This document shows, piece after piece, positions 45,093 to 52,497 of a stretch of DNA of 64,000 nucleotides. The position numbers and the translations under genes were made by a program. The DNA comes from an uncultured Eubacterium sp. (GTDB lineage Bacteria > Bacillota > Clostridia > Peptostreptococcales > Anaerovoracaceae), in assembly GCA_946555345.1 (NCBI GenBank), contig CAMNSS010000001.1, positions 1 to 64,000 on the forward strand, written 5' to 3'. Below the pieces are notes generated by a model. It did not search any database and had not been told where the DNA came from. It saw only the letters and a list, made by a program, of their open reading frames with translations. Every line of letters starts with the position of its first letter. The first letter of the stretch is position 1.

Positions 45093-45758
45093 CTACGCCC
45101 CGTTCACCACCTTCCGCTCAAACCGCTCAATATCAGAAAACCTGCCCGCAACGACGATCGCATCCTCCTGTTCCAAAATTTCGTCCGGCTCAAAATCGGT
45201 AATCGTCTTATCCGGTTCATACTCCAAGGCGACAAGCTTCAAGTCATACTTTGCCAAATTCAAATCGGCCAGCTTCATGCCGTAAAGCCCCCTCGTCACC
45301 TTGATTTCAGAAATGATGTAGTCCCCGTTCAGCTTCATCATGTCCATCGCCTTTGACCCCACCAGCACCGCCGCCAGCCGCGTGGCTGTCTCGCTTTCAG
45401 GATATACGGCCTCTGCGCCGATCCGTTCCAAAATAATCCCATGCTCGTGGCTGTCCGCCTTGGCGATGACGCGCGGCACACCCAAATTCAAAGCGTGGAG
45501 CGTCGCAAGGACACTGACATCCACCTGCTGCCCGATGCAGACTACCACCGTTCCGCATTCACCGATGCCGCATTCTGCCAGAGCCTCTTTGCTCATCTTT
45601 TCCACCAAGAACGCCTCATGCACATAGCTGCGGATTTCCCTTAACTTTTCCTCATCCTGGTCGAGGACAACCACATCCTCTCCGGCCCCAGACAGCACCT
45701 TCGCCATAGACATACCGAAACGCCCCAGCCCGATAATCCCAAATCCCGATTTCTTCAC
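45093..45758 (-). CDS. ktrA: Potassium uptake regulatory subunit (TrkA/KtrA-like)
   Basis: A 221-residue cytoplasmic RCK protein that gates the KtrB channel. The N-terminal nucleotide-binding Rossmann motif is GIIGLGRFGMSMAK, with DQDEEKL after the second strand. The C-terminal RCK_C domain holds GDYIISEIKVTRGLYGMKLADLNL. The start is a GTG at 45758 whose bases overlap the ktrB stop (GTGA), with GAGGTGA 7 nt upstream. This is better than the longer frame. KtrA proteins bind ATP/ADP and, in Firmicutes, often cyclic di-AMP. Confidence 0.93.
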   Translation of the reverse strand: MKKSGFGIIGLGRFGMSMAKVLSGAGEDVVVLDQDEEKLREIRSYVHEAFLVEKMSKEALAECGIGECGTVVVCIGQQVDVSVLATLHALNLGVPRVIAKADSHEHGIILERIGAEAVYPESETATRLAAVLVGSKAMDMMKLNGDYIISEIKVTRGLYGMKLADLNLAKYDLKLVALEYEPDKTITDFEPDEILEQEDAIVVAGRFSDIERFERKVVNGA

Positions 45759-47035
45759 CCGATCGTCACCTCTTCCTCTACATACCTTACCGATGAAACA
45801 TCCCCGCTGATCCACATGGTCGCAATCGTCAACGGACCTAACCTTCCAATGAACATGATAACTGACAACAACAGCTTTGCCGCAGGACCAAGCTCAGGCG
45901 TAATCCCCGTGGAAAGCCCCGTTGTGGAAAATGCGCTGATGACCTCAAAAAGCGCCTGGACAAAGTCATATTCGCTTTCCATGATGCAAAGAGCAAACGT
46001 CCCCGCAAGCACGACCCCGAAAGCTAGCGCCACGGCGCAAAACGCTTTTGTGACAACGCTATCCGGAATTTTCCTTCGGAAAGCGCTGCACGGCCGATTC
46101 GTCACGACCGCCAAAAGTCTCTTTGCCAATACAAAAACGGTAGACGTTTTCACGCCTCCTCCGGTAGATCCGGGAGACGCCCCGATAAACATCAACACCA
46201 TTACCACCAGCAGCCCCGCACTGGTCAAATCACCGATTGAAACCGTGGCAAATCCCGCTGTCCTTGCAGTCACGCTCTGGAACGCCGCCGCCTGCCAGGA
46301 AATCCCTTCGGTCAATTTCAATAACACTGTCCCCGCCACGATTAGAAAACCTGTCATGGTTAAAACAATCTTCGTATTCAGCGACCACGCCCCGCCAGAA
46401 AGGATATCGCCGAGCACATAAAACCCCAGACCGCCAAAAACAATCAGGATGCAAGTAACGATGTTCAATAGAGGAGCATCCACATAAGAAGTCAGGCTCT
46501 GGTAGTTGCCTAATAAATCAAACCCGGCATTATTGAACGCCGCCAAGGAATGGAACACGCTGACGCCTAACGCTTTTCCCGGTGAAAATTGCGCCGAAAA
46601 TGTAATGTAACTCAATATTGCGCCTGCCGATTCAAAAGCGACCGTAATAATAACCACATTGCGGATGACATAAAGCAAACCTTTGCCAGAGCTTAAATTC
46701 AGGGATTCTTTTAAAATCCGCTGCTTGCCAATGCCAAATTCACCGCCTGCCGCCAAAAATACCATCACCCCGATCACGCTGATGCCAAGCCCTCCAATCT
46801 GTATCAGCGCCCCCAGCACCACCTGCCCGAAAGCGGAAAAGCAATCCCCTGGATCGATGCTGACAAGCCCCGTCACGCAAACTGCGCTGGTCGCCGTAAA
46901 AACGCTGTCAACCAGCGGAATCCCCTCGCCTGATGATGAAGCGGCTGGCAAAGCCAAAAGCGCTGCGCCAATCACAATAACGCTTAAAAACCCCAAAACC
47001 ACAATTCGTTTGGGTTTTAATTGCTTGGATTTCAA
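45755..47035 (-). CDS. ktrB: Potassium uptake channel subunit (TrkH/KtrB-like)
   Basis: A polytopic membrane protein of about 426 residues with four membrane-pore-membrane repeats. Pore-loop segments include TSAVCVTGLVS, AFNNAGFDLLG, VTARTAGFATV and SAFSTTGLSTG, which supply the selectivity-filter glycines. It imports K+ (with Na+) together with KtrA. The start is uncertain: a TTG at 47035 gives the family-like N-terminus KSKQLKPKRIVVLGF and follows GGAAGGGAT. An ATG at 47119 adds 28 Cys-rich residues unlike the family. It is coupled to ktrA. Confidence 0.92.
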   Translation of the reverse strand: MKSKQLKPKRIVVLGFLSVIVIGAALLALPAASSSGEGIPLVDSVFTATSAVCVTGLVSIDPGDCFSAFGQVVLGALIQIGGLGISVIGVMVFLAAGGEFGIGKQRILKESLNLSSGKGLLYVIRNVVIITVAFESAGAILSYITFSAQFSPGKALGVSVFHSLAAFNNAGFDLLGNYQSLTSYVDAPLLNIVTCILIVFGGLGFYVLGDILSGGAWSLNTKIVLTMTGFLIVAGTVLLKLTEGISWQAAAFQSVTARTAGFATVSIGDLTSAGLLVVMVLMFIGASPGSTGGGVKTSTVFVLAKRLLAVVTNRPCSAFRRKIPDSVVTKAFCAVALAFGVVLAGTFALCIMESEYDFVQALFEVISAFSTTGLSTGITPELGPAAKLLLSVIMFIGRLGPLTIATMWISGDVSSVRYVEEEVTIG

Positions 47036-47230
47036 GTTAAATCCCTTCCCTCTGCATTTTCCTGCTAAACAGTTTATGTAACATGACGCCATATGGTCAC
47101 TGCCCTGGCAATTTTGCATGAAACCCTGCGAAAGCAGAATACGGTTTTCTTCCGTTCTGTTGCAAAGGCTCTCTATATAGTCTTTGGTTTCGGCGGCATT
47201 TCATACTTTTTTGCACAAAAAACCGCTCGC

Positions 47231-47344
47231 CGCGCAAAATTTTAATCATGCAAAACTAATCTTCCCGCCATGCTGGGTTTTAGTCATGCCAAAATAATTT
47301 TCTCACTGCGCAGAATTTTAACCATACAAAAAACTATCCTCTCG
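47231..47344. repeat. Tandem repeat, 38 nt x 3
   Basis: The units are 47231-47268, 47269-47306 and 47307-47344. The shared pattern is GCGCAAAATTTTAA, then CATGCAAAA, then TCTTCTCGC-like ends. The copies are diverged but the period is exact. Confidence 0.85.
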
Positions 47345-47378
47345 AGTTAGATGCCTATTCTAACTTGAGAGGATAGCC
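47332..47378 (-). terminator. Terminator after the FliD-like gene
   Basis: CTATCCTCTC plus AGTTAGA pairs with TCTAACT plus GAGAGGATAG (one mismatch, 7-nt loop), giving an 18-bp stem. On the minus strand it is followed by TTTTTT. It is the strongest intrinsic terminator in the window. Confidence 0.9.
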
Positions 47379-47427
47379 CGCAAGCTCGTTTCTTTTTCGC
47401 ATTATCCTACGCTAGCTTAACATGGTT

Positions 47428-48324
47428 CTATGCCAGCATATTCAGCAATGCGCCTACTGCATAATAGTTTTTCAGATTGTAGCCGCCCTTTGCAAAATTC
47501 GCAAAGAGTGTAAAATCGTCAAGATCCTTGCTGCTGTTCTTTCCAAAGGAACCCTTACCCGTAACGCTTTCGCCAGCAATGTTTTCGATCGGCGTGTTAT
47601 CGAGAATCTGCGTTGCCCTTGTCGCCGCACGTTCAGCGATGCCGAACTGGCCGCCCAGTGTATCCTTCACCGATTCCAGGCTCTGATCGAGCGCCTTGCT
47701 AAGCTTTGCTTCATCCACTTGAAGCGCACCCGACTTACTGATGCTCAAGCCTACCGTTGCAAGCGCGCCTTCCGTGGAAAGCGAACGCTGCAAGGATCGC
47801 AGCTGGGCATCCGCCGTCTTGCTTCTGCCCGTGTTGCTTTGCAGGAAAGCCACCGTATCATTATACTGCTTCGCAAACGCTTCTACAGCCGATATGATCT
47901 CTTTCTTGGCGGAATCCACCTCAGCCTGCGCGGATGCCTTTTCCTTATCCGTTACCGCATTCCCGAGCTTTTTCAAAGCGTTTTCATACTTTGAAAATAC
48001 GTTGTTCCTGCTGCTTAATCGCAGAGGGTCAGACGCTGCCTCCAGGTTCTGGAGCGTATTCTTGTAACCAAGCAAAAACGACGATGTCCCTGTGCTTGTC
48101 GCAGTATTTGCACTCGTGCTGCCGGTACTCGCCGTGCTATTTGTGCTTCCCGTGCTGCTGGTGCCGCTGACCTCTTCCGTATCCAGGTTCAGCCTGTCCT
48201 TCAAAGCATCTGTTTCTTCTGCCGCATTATTAACCCAGCTCTTATAATCGAGAGAGTTATCAGTCTTCGAGGTATACGGCGAGCCATACATAGCGTTATA
48301 ATTGGATACTCCGTTAATTGCCAT
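47428..48324 (-). CDS. FliD-like flagellar cap/hook-associated protein
   Basis: A 298-residue protein. After MAINGVSNYN and a Ser/Thr-rich linker (about residues 50-85), the rest matches the C-terminal half of FliD: the FAKQYNDTVAFL helix, the DAQLRSLQRSLS segment, ATVGLSISKSGALQVDEAKLSKAL, and SLESVKDTLGGQFGIAERA. The N-terminal FliD domain and the large outer domains are missing, so it is not a standard full-length cap. It is preceded by an ideal AAGGAGGTGAGATT site and a sigma-D type promoter. It may be a cap variant or another axial component. Confidence 0.75.
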   Translation of the reverse strand: MAINGVSNYNAMYGSPYTSKTDNSLDYKSWVNNAAEETDALKDRLNLDTEEVSGTSSTGSTNSTASTGSTSANTATSTGTSSFLLGYKNTLQNLEAASDPLRLSSRNNVFSKYENALKKLGNAVTDKEKASAQAEVDSAKKEIISAVEAFAKQYNDTVAFLQSNTGRSKTADAQLRSLQRSLSTEGALATVGLSISKSGALQVDEAKLSKALDQSLESVKDTLGGQFGIAERAATRATQILDNTPIENIAGESVTGKGSFGKNSSKDLDDFTLFANFAKGGYNLKNYYAVGALLNMLA

Positions 48325-48358
48325 AATCTCACCTCCTTCCAATACATTCTATAAGGTT

Positions 48359-48385
48359 ATATCGGCAGGTTGTATTGGAATGTTA
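48359..48385 (-). promoter_or_regulatory. Sigma-D/sigma-28 type (flagellar) promoter
   Basis: On the minus strand TAAC, 15 nt, GCCGATAT is seen, against the consensus TAAA-N15-GCCGATAT for the flagellar sigma factor. The -10 box is an 8/8 match. It lies 35 nt before the FliD-like ATG. Confidence 0.8.
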
Positions 48386-48484
48386 AGGCTGCGGGGCTGA
48401 TTGCTGTGTTCAAAACGCAGATGCAAGTCCTAGCGGCTTTAATTGTATTTTTTTAATGCACGCACCGCGCCTGCGGCAACAGGT

Positions 48485-49294
48485 TTAATCAAACCCATGA
48501 TACCCATGAAAGCCCAGCATATAGACCGCCATCGCAATCGCCAGGTTTTCCGAAGGAGTGTCCAAATGCTGCGACCATTCATGCAGTTCGTCCATAACGG
48601 TATCGTGCGGAACTTCAATATCTTCCATTTCATCTACCACTTTCTCGATAACCTGCGGAAGCGCCATGCACATTTGGTAAAACGCATCCGTTTCTCCCGT
48701 TACCAGCGCATAGAACTGATCCATGCTGACCCGCCTGATCAGCTTATGCCCGACCTTTTGCTTATCAACAGTCGTTTCCCATTTTATATTCTGGGAGCGC
48801 TGGGCAATGGCTTCCACCAGAAAACACGCACAATCATCATCCCGCAAAAGCTGGTTTTGCATTTTGATAAATGTTTTCCCGGCAGAAGCCGAATTCATGG
48901 TATTGTACTTATTCTTCATCTCAACATATACGGTTCGTACCCTTCCTGCGCCCGGAATATCGATCCCAGCCGGGTCTCTATAAATAACATCCCAGCCGCC
49001 GCTTTCACCGTTTGGCGGCACTTCGCAATTTTCAATATATTGAAAGATTCCCTGATGGAAATATCCGATATCGTTATTGTTGGATTTATCCCGCTGCCGG
49101 AAAATTTCATTGCTAATGATTTCATCCCAAGAGGAACGGTATACGGTCTTATCAAAAATCAACTTTACAGGATCGATGAGGTTCTTGTTGAAACGTTTCA
49201 AGTCAAACGAGGCCAGCTTTTCTCCATATTTTTTGATCGTTGCCTTTACATGGCGTTCAAACGCTTCTTCTGTAATAAATGATAATGCGCACAT
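48485..49294 (-). CDS. Eco47II/Sau96I-like type II restriction endonuclease
   Basis: A 269-residue endonuclease of the Eco47II family, predicted to cut GGNCC. Family segments are LIDPVKLIFDK, NNDIGYFHQGIFQYI, GWDVIYRDP, VEMKNKYNTMNSASAGKTF and IRRVSMDQFYALVTGETDAF. The Asp in GWDVIY and the ExK in VEMKNK look like the catalytic PD-(D/E)xK residues. Its ATG overlaps the stop of the upstream fusion gene (TAATG) and GGAG lies 8 nt before it. It is the last gene of the restriction operon. Confidence 0.88.
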   Translation of the reverse strand: MCALSFITEEAFERHVKATIKKYGEKLASFDLKRFNKNLIDPVKLIFDKTVYRSSWDEIISNEIFRQRDKSNNNDIGYFHQGIFQYIENCEVPPNGESGGWDVIYRDPAGIDIPGAGRVRTVYVEMKNKYNTMNSASAGKTFIKMQNQLLRDDDCACFLVEAIAQRSQNIKWETTVDKQKVGHKLIRRVSMDQFYALVTGETDAFYQMCMALPQVIEKVVDEMEDIEVPHDTVMDELHEWSQHLDTPSENLAIAMAVYMLGFHGYHGFD

Positions 49295-51396
49295 TACAAA
49301 CACTCCAATCCTTCCCTGATTTTTAATGCGATTTCGCACGCCAGATTGACAGGGACTGCGTTTCCTACCTGCTTGTACTGGCTGTTCACGCTCCCGCAAA
49401 ATTCCCATTCATCCGGAAAGGTCTGGCATCTTGCATTTTCCCTGACGGTAAATGGCCTTGCCTCTAGCGGATGACACCTGTCTGTCTGCTTTTGGCTCGG
49501 CGAGGTCAGCACGGTCAAAGATGGTTCGTCCAGGCTCAACCGTCTTAAAATCCCGGTTCTTCCGCCTCCCATATCCCAGCAGCTTTTCATGTATTCCTTT
49601 GCCTTATCCTTGGGGATATCCCGCCAGTACCCGCCTGGCGGGACTAATTCAAAAATCGACTTTTTGTAATCAGAATACCCAATGCCTGCACTTTCCGGGC
49701 AATCTAGCAAAACATCCCGCAAGACCGGCTTATAGTCGTGCGGTTTGGGAAATTCAAAATGGATTTTTTCCGCTAAATCATTCCTAATGCCAATTGTGAT
49801 CAACCGTTCCCGCTTCTGTGGAACACCATAATCCCACGCATTTAAAACGCTGATCTGATCTTCACCAATGGTATAACCTTCCTGCTGGAAAATATCGAGA
49901 ATCGTTTTGTACGTCCGCCCTTTATCATGGCTTTTCAATCCCTTCACATTTTCAAAGAGAAACATCTTTGGCTTTAGTTTGTTTAAAAATTTCGCATAAT
50001 GGTAAAACAACGTTCCCCTTGCATCTTCAAGCCCCAGCCTGTTGCCCGCATATGAAAAGGACTGGCATGGCGCGCCGCCGGATAATAAATCCAACTCGCC
50101 TTTTTTTAAGGAAAAATACGCTTCTAGATCCTGTCCCGAAATGTTGGCAATATCATCACAAACCACATTCCAATGCGGACGGTTCGTCCGCAACGTATCC
50201 GCTGCAGCTTTATCGAGCTCAATCAGCCCCAGCGTTTCAAACCCGGCTTTTTCGACCCCCAGCGCCAAGCCGCCCGCCCCGGCAAATAATTCGATCGTCG
50301 TAAATTTTTGGTTTCCCCGTTTGCACGCACCGCTTCGCAGCCCTCGGTGGATCTGTCCGCCCTGGCTACCCTGTTGGTCCTCTCCACTCCGTTTCTCTTC
50401 CGGGTTCCGCTCCCACGGCTCTGCCTGTGCATAAATAGAACCCGGCAAAGAAATCAAGTTCACATCAAACTTTAATGATGGTTCAACTTTAGAGCTTGCG
50501 CTATGGATTCTCATTGAGATCTCCCAGCCTTCATTGCATACGATTTGGATCGTATTATCCGATCCCGGTTTATACCCGATATGATAAATCCTATCCGGCA
50601 ATTTCAGCAACGGCGCTTTAACTAAAGGCTCATGCTCGCCCGCCCTTGTATTCAATGTCCCATTAATATTTACTGCTTCAACTCTCGTAAACCTCCCTTT
50701 ATCATCAGCAATTATTTTATAAAAATCATTGCGGCCAATTAAATACCGAATAAGCCTTCCCGGAATTAACCCTGGATTATCTTGATCAAGCCTAACCATC
50801 TCATCCATAAAGGCTTTCAATATAGGCTTATAATATTTCTCTGCTTTATTCTCGATATCTGCCCATAAGATAGGGTTTTCCCTGATTCTGGAGTCTTCCC
50901 GTATTTCACTTAACTCATCAAAAATCGGAGTCACTTCAAGAAAATATACATAGGAACAAGGAATGTCAAACCATTCTTTTCCGAAATCGATCCTTCCCGA
51001 TAACCTCGAATGCTTTACCGCATGATGGTTATGCTTGCAAGAAAAACCAACTTCCCACCCATTTTGTGTCCTGATACATAAAACGTCCCTTACATCGCCC
51101 ACCTGCCCTTTTGCATCAGACTGCAAGGATAAATACAGCGGGGAATTTCCCTCCGGATAAGTAAGCTGTGGTTCAAGCCGCATGATTACCTTTGTTGCCG
51201 CATCTGCCGCTTCCATAATATTTCGTTTTAAATCATCCGCAGCATTTTCAAAAAAACCTTTTGCCGTTTCTAATGGCGCAGAAGCTTCAATAATCACTTC
51301 CTGCTCTCTCGAAAGCATCCTGTGCAGCGAATCTACGCATGCATATTCAAAGGCTTTCCCATTGCTTGTTTGAATACCCTTTGCCATACGATTCAT
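49294..51396 (-). CDS. Fused HaeIII-like endonuclease and cytosine-5 DNA methyltransferase
   Basis: One 700-residue protein. Residues 1 to about 327 match the HaeIII endonuclease family (GGCC cutters): GKAFEYACVDSL, RLEPQL, GDVRDVLCIR, the SCKHNHHAVKHSRLS block, DFGKEWFDIPCS. Residues about 328-364 are a polar Gly/Arg/Gln linker. From about 365 to 700 is a complete m5C methyltransferase: motif I FAGAGG, IV GGAPCQSF with the catalytic Cys, VI FENVKGL, VIII GVPQKRERL, X YKQVGNAVPVN. Both halves look intact. Normally these are two genes. The ATG directly follows the stop of the upstream methyltransferase (TAAATG). It probably cuts and methylates GGCC, unless one half has lost activity. Confidence 0.9.
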   Translation of the reverse strand: MNRMAKGIQTSNGKAFEYACVDSLHRMLSREQEVIIEASAPLETAKGFFENAADDLKRNIMEAADAATKVIMRLEPQLTYPEGNSPLYLSLQSDAKGQVGDVRDVLCIRTQNGWEVGFSCKHNHHAVKHSRLSGRIDFGKEWFDIPCSYVYFLEVTPIFDELSEIREDSRIRENPILWADIENKAEKYYKPILKAFMDEMVRLDQDNPGLIPGRLIRYLIGRNDFYKIIADDKGRFTRVEAVNINGTLNTRAGEHEPLVKAPLLKLPDRIYHIGYKPGSDNTIQIVCNEGWEISMRIHSASSKVEPSLKFDVNLISLPGSIYAQAEPWERNPEEKRSGEDQQGSQGGQIHRGLRSGACKRGNQKFTTIELFAGAGGLALGVEKAGFETLGLIELDKAAADTLRTNRPHWNVVCDDIANISGQDLEAYFSLKKGELDLLSGGAPCQSFSYAGNRLGLEDARGTLFYHYAKFLNKLKPKMFLFENVKGLKSHDKGRTYKTILDIFQQEGYTIGEDQISVLNAWDYGVPQKRERLITIGIRNDLAEKIHFEFPKPHDYKPVLRDVLLDCPESAGIGYSDYKKSIFELVPPGGYWRDIPKDKAKEYMKSCWDMGGGRTGILRRLSLDEPSLTVLTSPSQKQTDRCHPLEARPFTVRENARCQTFPDEWEFCGSVNSQYKQVGNAVPVNLACEIALKIREGLECL

Positions 51397-52335
51397 TTAT
51401 CCTTTCAGAAAAGCTTCAAGAATTGGGCGCACGGAGTTTGCGATATGTTCCGCCAAAGTAACTGGAACTGCGTTTCCAATTTGCTTATACTTCGACGTTA
51501 GATCGCCAGCAAATTCCATGTTTTCAGGAAATGTTTGAATCAAGGCCGCCTCCTTATAACTCAGCCGCCTCGTATGCCCTTCGCCAAACACCCATTTGTC
51601 CTTCTCTATTTTTTTCATATCCGGAGAACCCGGCCAAAGAGCCACTTGCTTCGCCATCGCTGGAATCGTATAAGAAACCTGATTCCAGTCCCGCTTTCGA
51701 TTCCTCGACATAAACCGTGATGAATATGGGGCATCGCACACTTCTTCCGACGCAGCTTCTAGCATATTCCCGATGGCATCCATCAATGTTACCGGCTTTC
51801 CCTGATACGGGGGAATATGAAAGGACTTAACACGCAAATCTTTTCGAAAACCTGCAATGATAACTCTTTCCCTATCCTGCGGAACGCCAAAGTCTTTCGC
51901 ATTTACTAATTGTGAAAAAACATCATATCCACACCGTGAAAAATCTTCAATGATTGATTCAAAAACCTGCCCGTTTCCCATAGTGAGAAGGCCTTTTACA
52001 TTTTCTCCTATAAATGCAAGCGGTTTTTTCCCCTCAAGGAATCGTACATATTGATGGTATAGCTTATTCCTTTTGTCATCAATTTTTCTCGGTCCTGACA
52101 ACGAAAACCCTTGGCACGGAAAACCGCCGAGCATAATATCACAATCTGGAACCGTTTCTAAATCCACATTTGCAATATCCCCACAGACAACTGTCGCCCC
52201 GCTCCATGCACGATGGGTTTTACAAGCATCCTGATCAAAGTCATTTGCCCACAACGTCTTAAATCCAGCATTATCAAAGCCCATATCCAGACCGCCAGCG
52301 CCGCAGAACAAACTAACCGCTGTAAATTCTCTCAT
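51397..52335 (-). CDS. Type II DNA (cytosine-5) methyltransferase
   Basis: A 312-residue m5C methyltransferase. Motif I is SLFCGAGGLDMGF, motif IV GGFPCQGFSLSG, motif VI FIGENVKGLL, motif VIII GVPQDRERVII, motif X YKQIGNAVPVTLAEHI. The variable region between VIII and IX sets specificity and cannot be read by eye. By elimination it likely protects the GGNCC sites of the Eco47II-like enzyme. Start at 52335 has GGAG 6 nt upstream; the ATG at 52341 touches it. It is the first gene of the restriction operon, so modification is translated first. Confidence 0.92.
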   Translation of the reverse strand: MREFTAVSLFCGAGGLDMGFDNAGFKTLWANDFDQDACKTHRAWSGATVVCGDIANVDLETVPDCDIMLGGFPCQGFSLSGPRKIDDKRNKLYHQYVRFLEGKKPLAFIGENVKGLLTMGNGQVFESIIEDFSRCGYDVFSQLVNAKDFGVPQDRERVIIAGFRKDLRVKSFHIPPYQGKPVTLMDAIGNMLEAASEEVCDAPYSSRFMSRNRKRDWNQVSYTIPAMAKQVALWPGSPDMKKIEKDKWVFGEGHTRRLSYKEAALIQTFPENMEFAGDLTSKYKQIGNAVPVTLAEHIANSVRPILEAFLKG

Positions 52336-52360
52336 CGGCATCTCCTTATTTTTTTATAAC

Positions 52361-52389
52361 ATTATATCACATTCCGAACATTTGTTCAA
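52361..52389 (-). promoter_or_regulatory. Promoter of the restriction-modification operon with LexA-like box
   Basis: On the minus strand: -35 TTGAAC (52384-52389), 17-nt spacer, perfect -10 TATAAT (52361-52366). GAACATTTGTTC (plus strand, 52376-52387) overlaps the -35 and spacer and fits the Firmicute LexA box pattern GAAC-N4-GTTC. Confidence 0.7.
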
Positions 52390-52497
52390 CCGTTTGTTGG
52401 ACTGCCTATTGGAAAACAATTCTGCGGCGGCCCGCAATCTGCCACTTTATTTTAACAACGCTTCAAACTCCGCTTCATTTCCTGCAACTGCCTCCTT

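Larger units (their letters stand above)
47120..47427. other. Intergenic stretch with 38-nt repeats and terminator
   Basis: 308 bp between ktrB and the FliD-like gene, both on the minus strand. It holds the 38-nt tandem repeat (47231-47344) and the terminator hairpin of the FliD-like gene. No gene is supported. Confidence 0.6.

Noticed and set aside
48300-52400. Mobile element or phage island carrying the restriction operon
   Set aside because: No integrase, transposase, terminal repeats or tRNA target seen at the borders.
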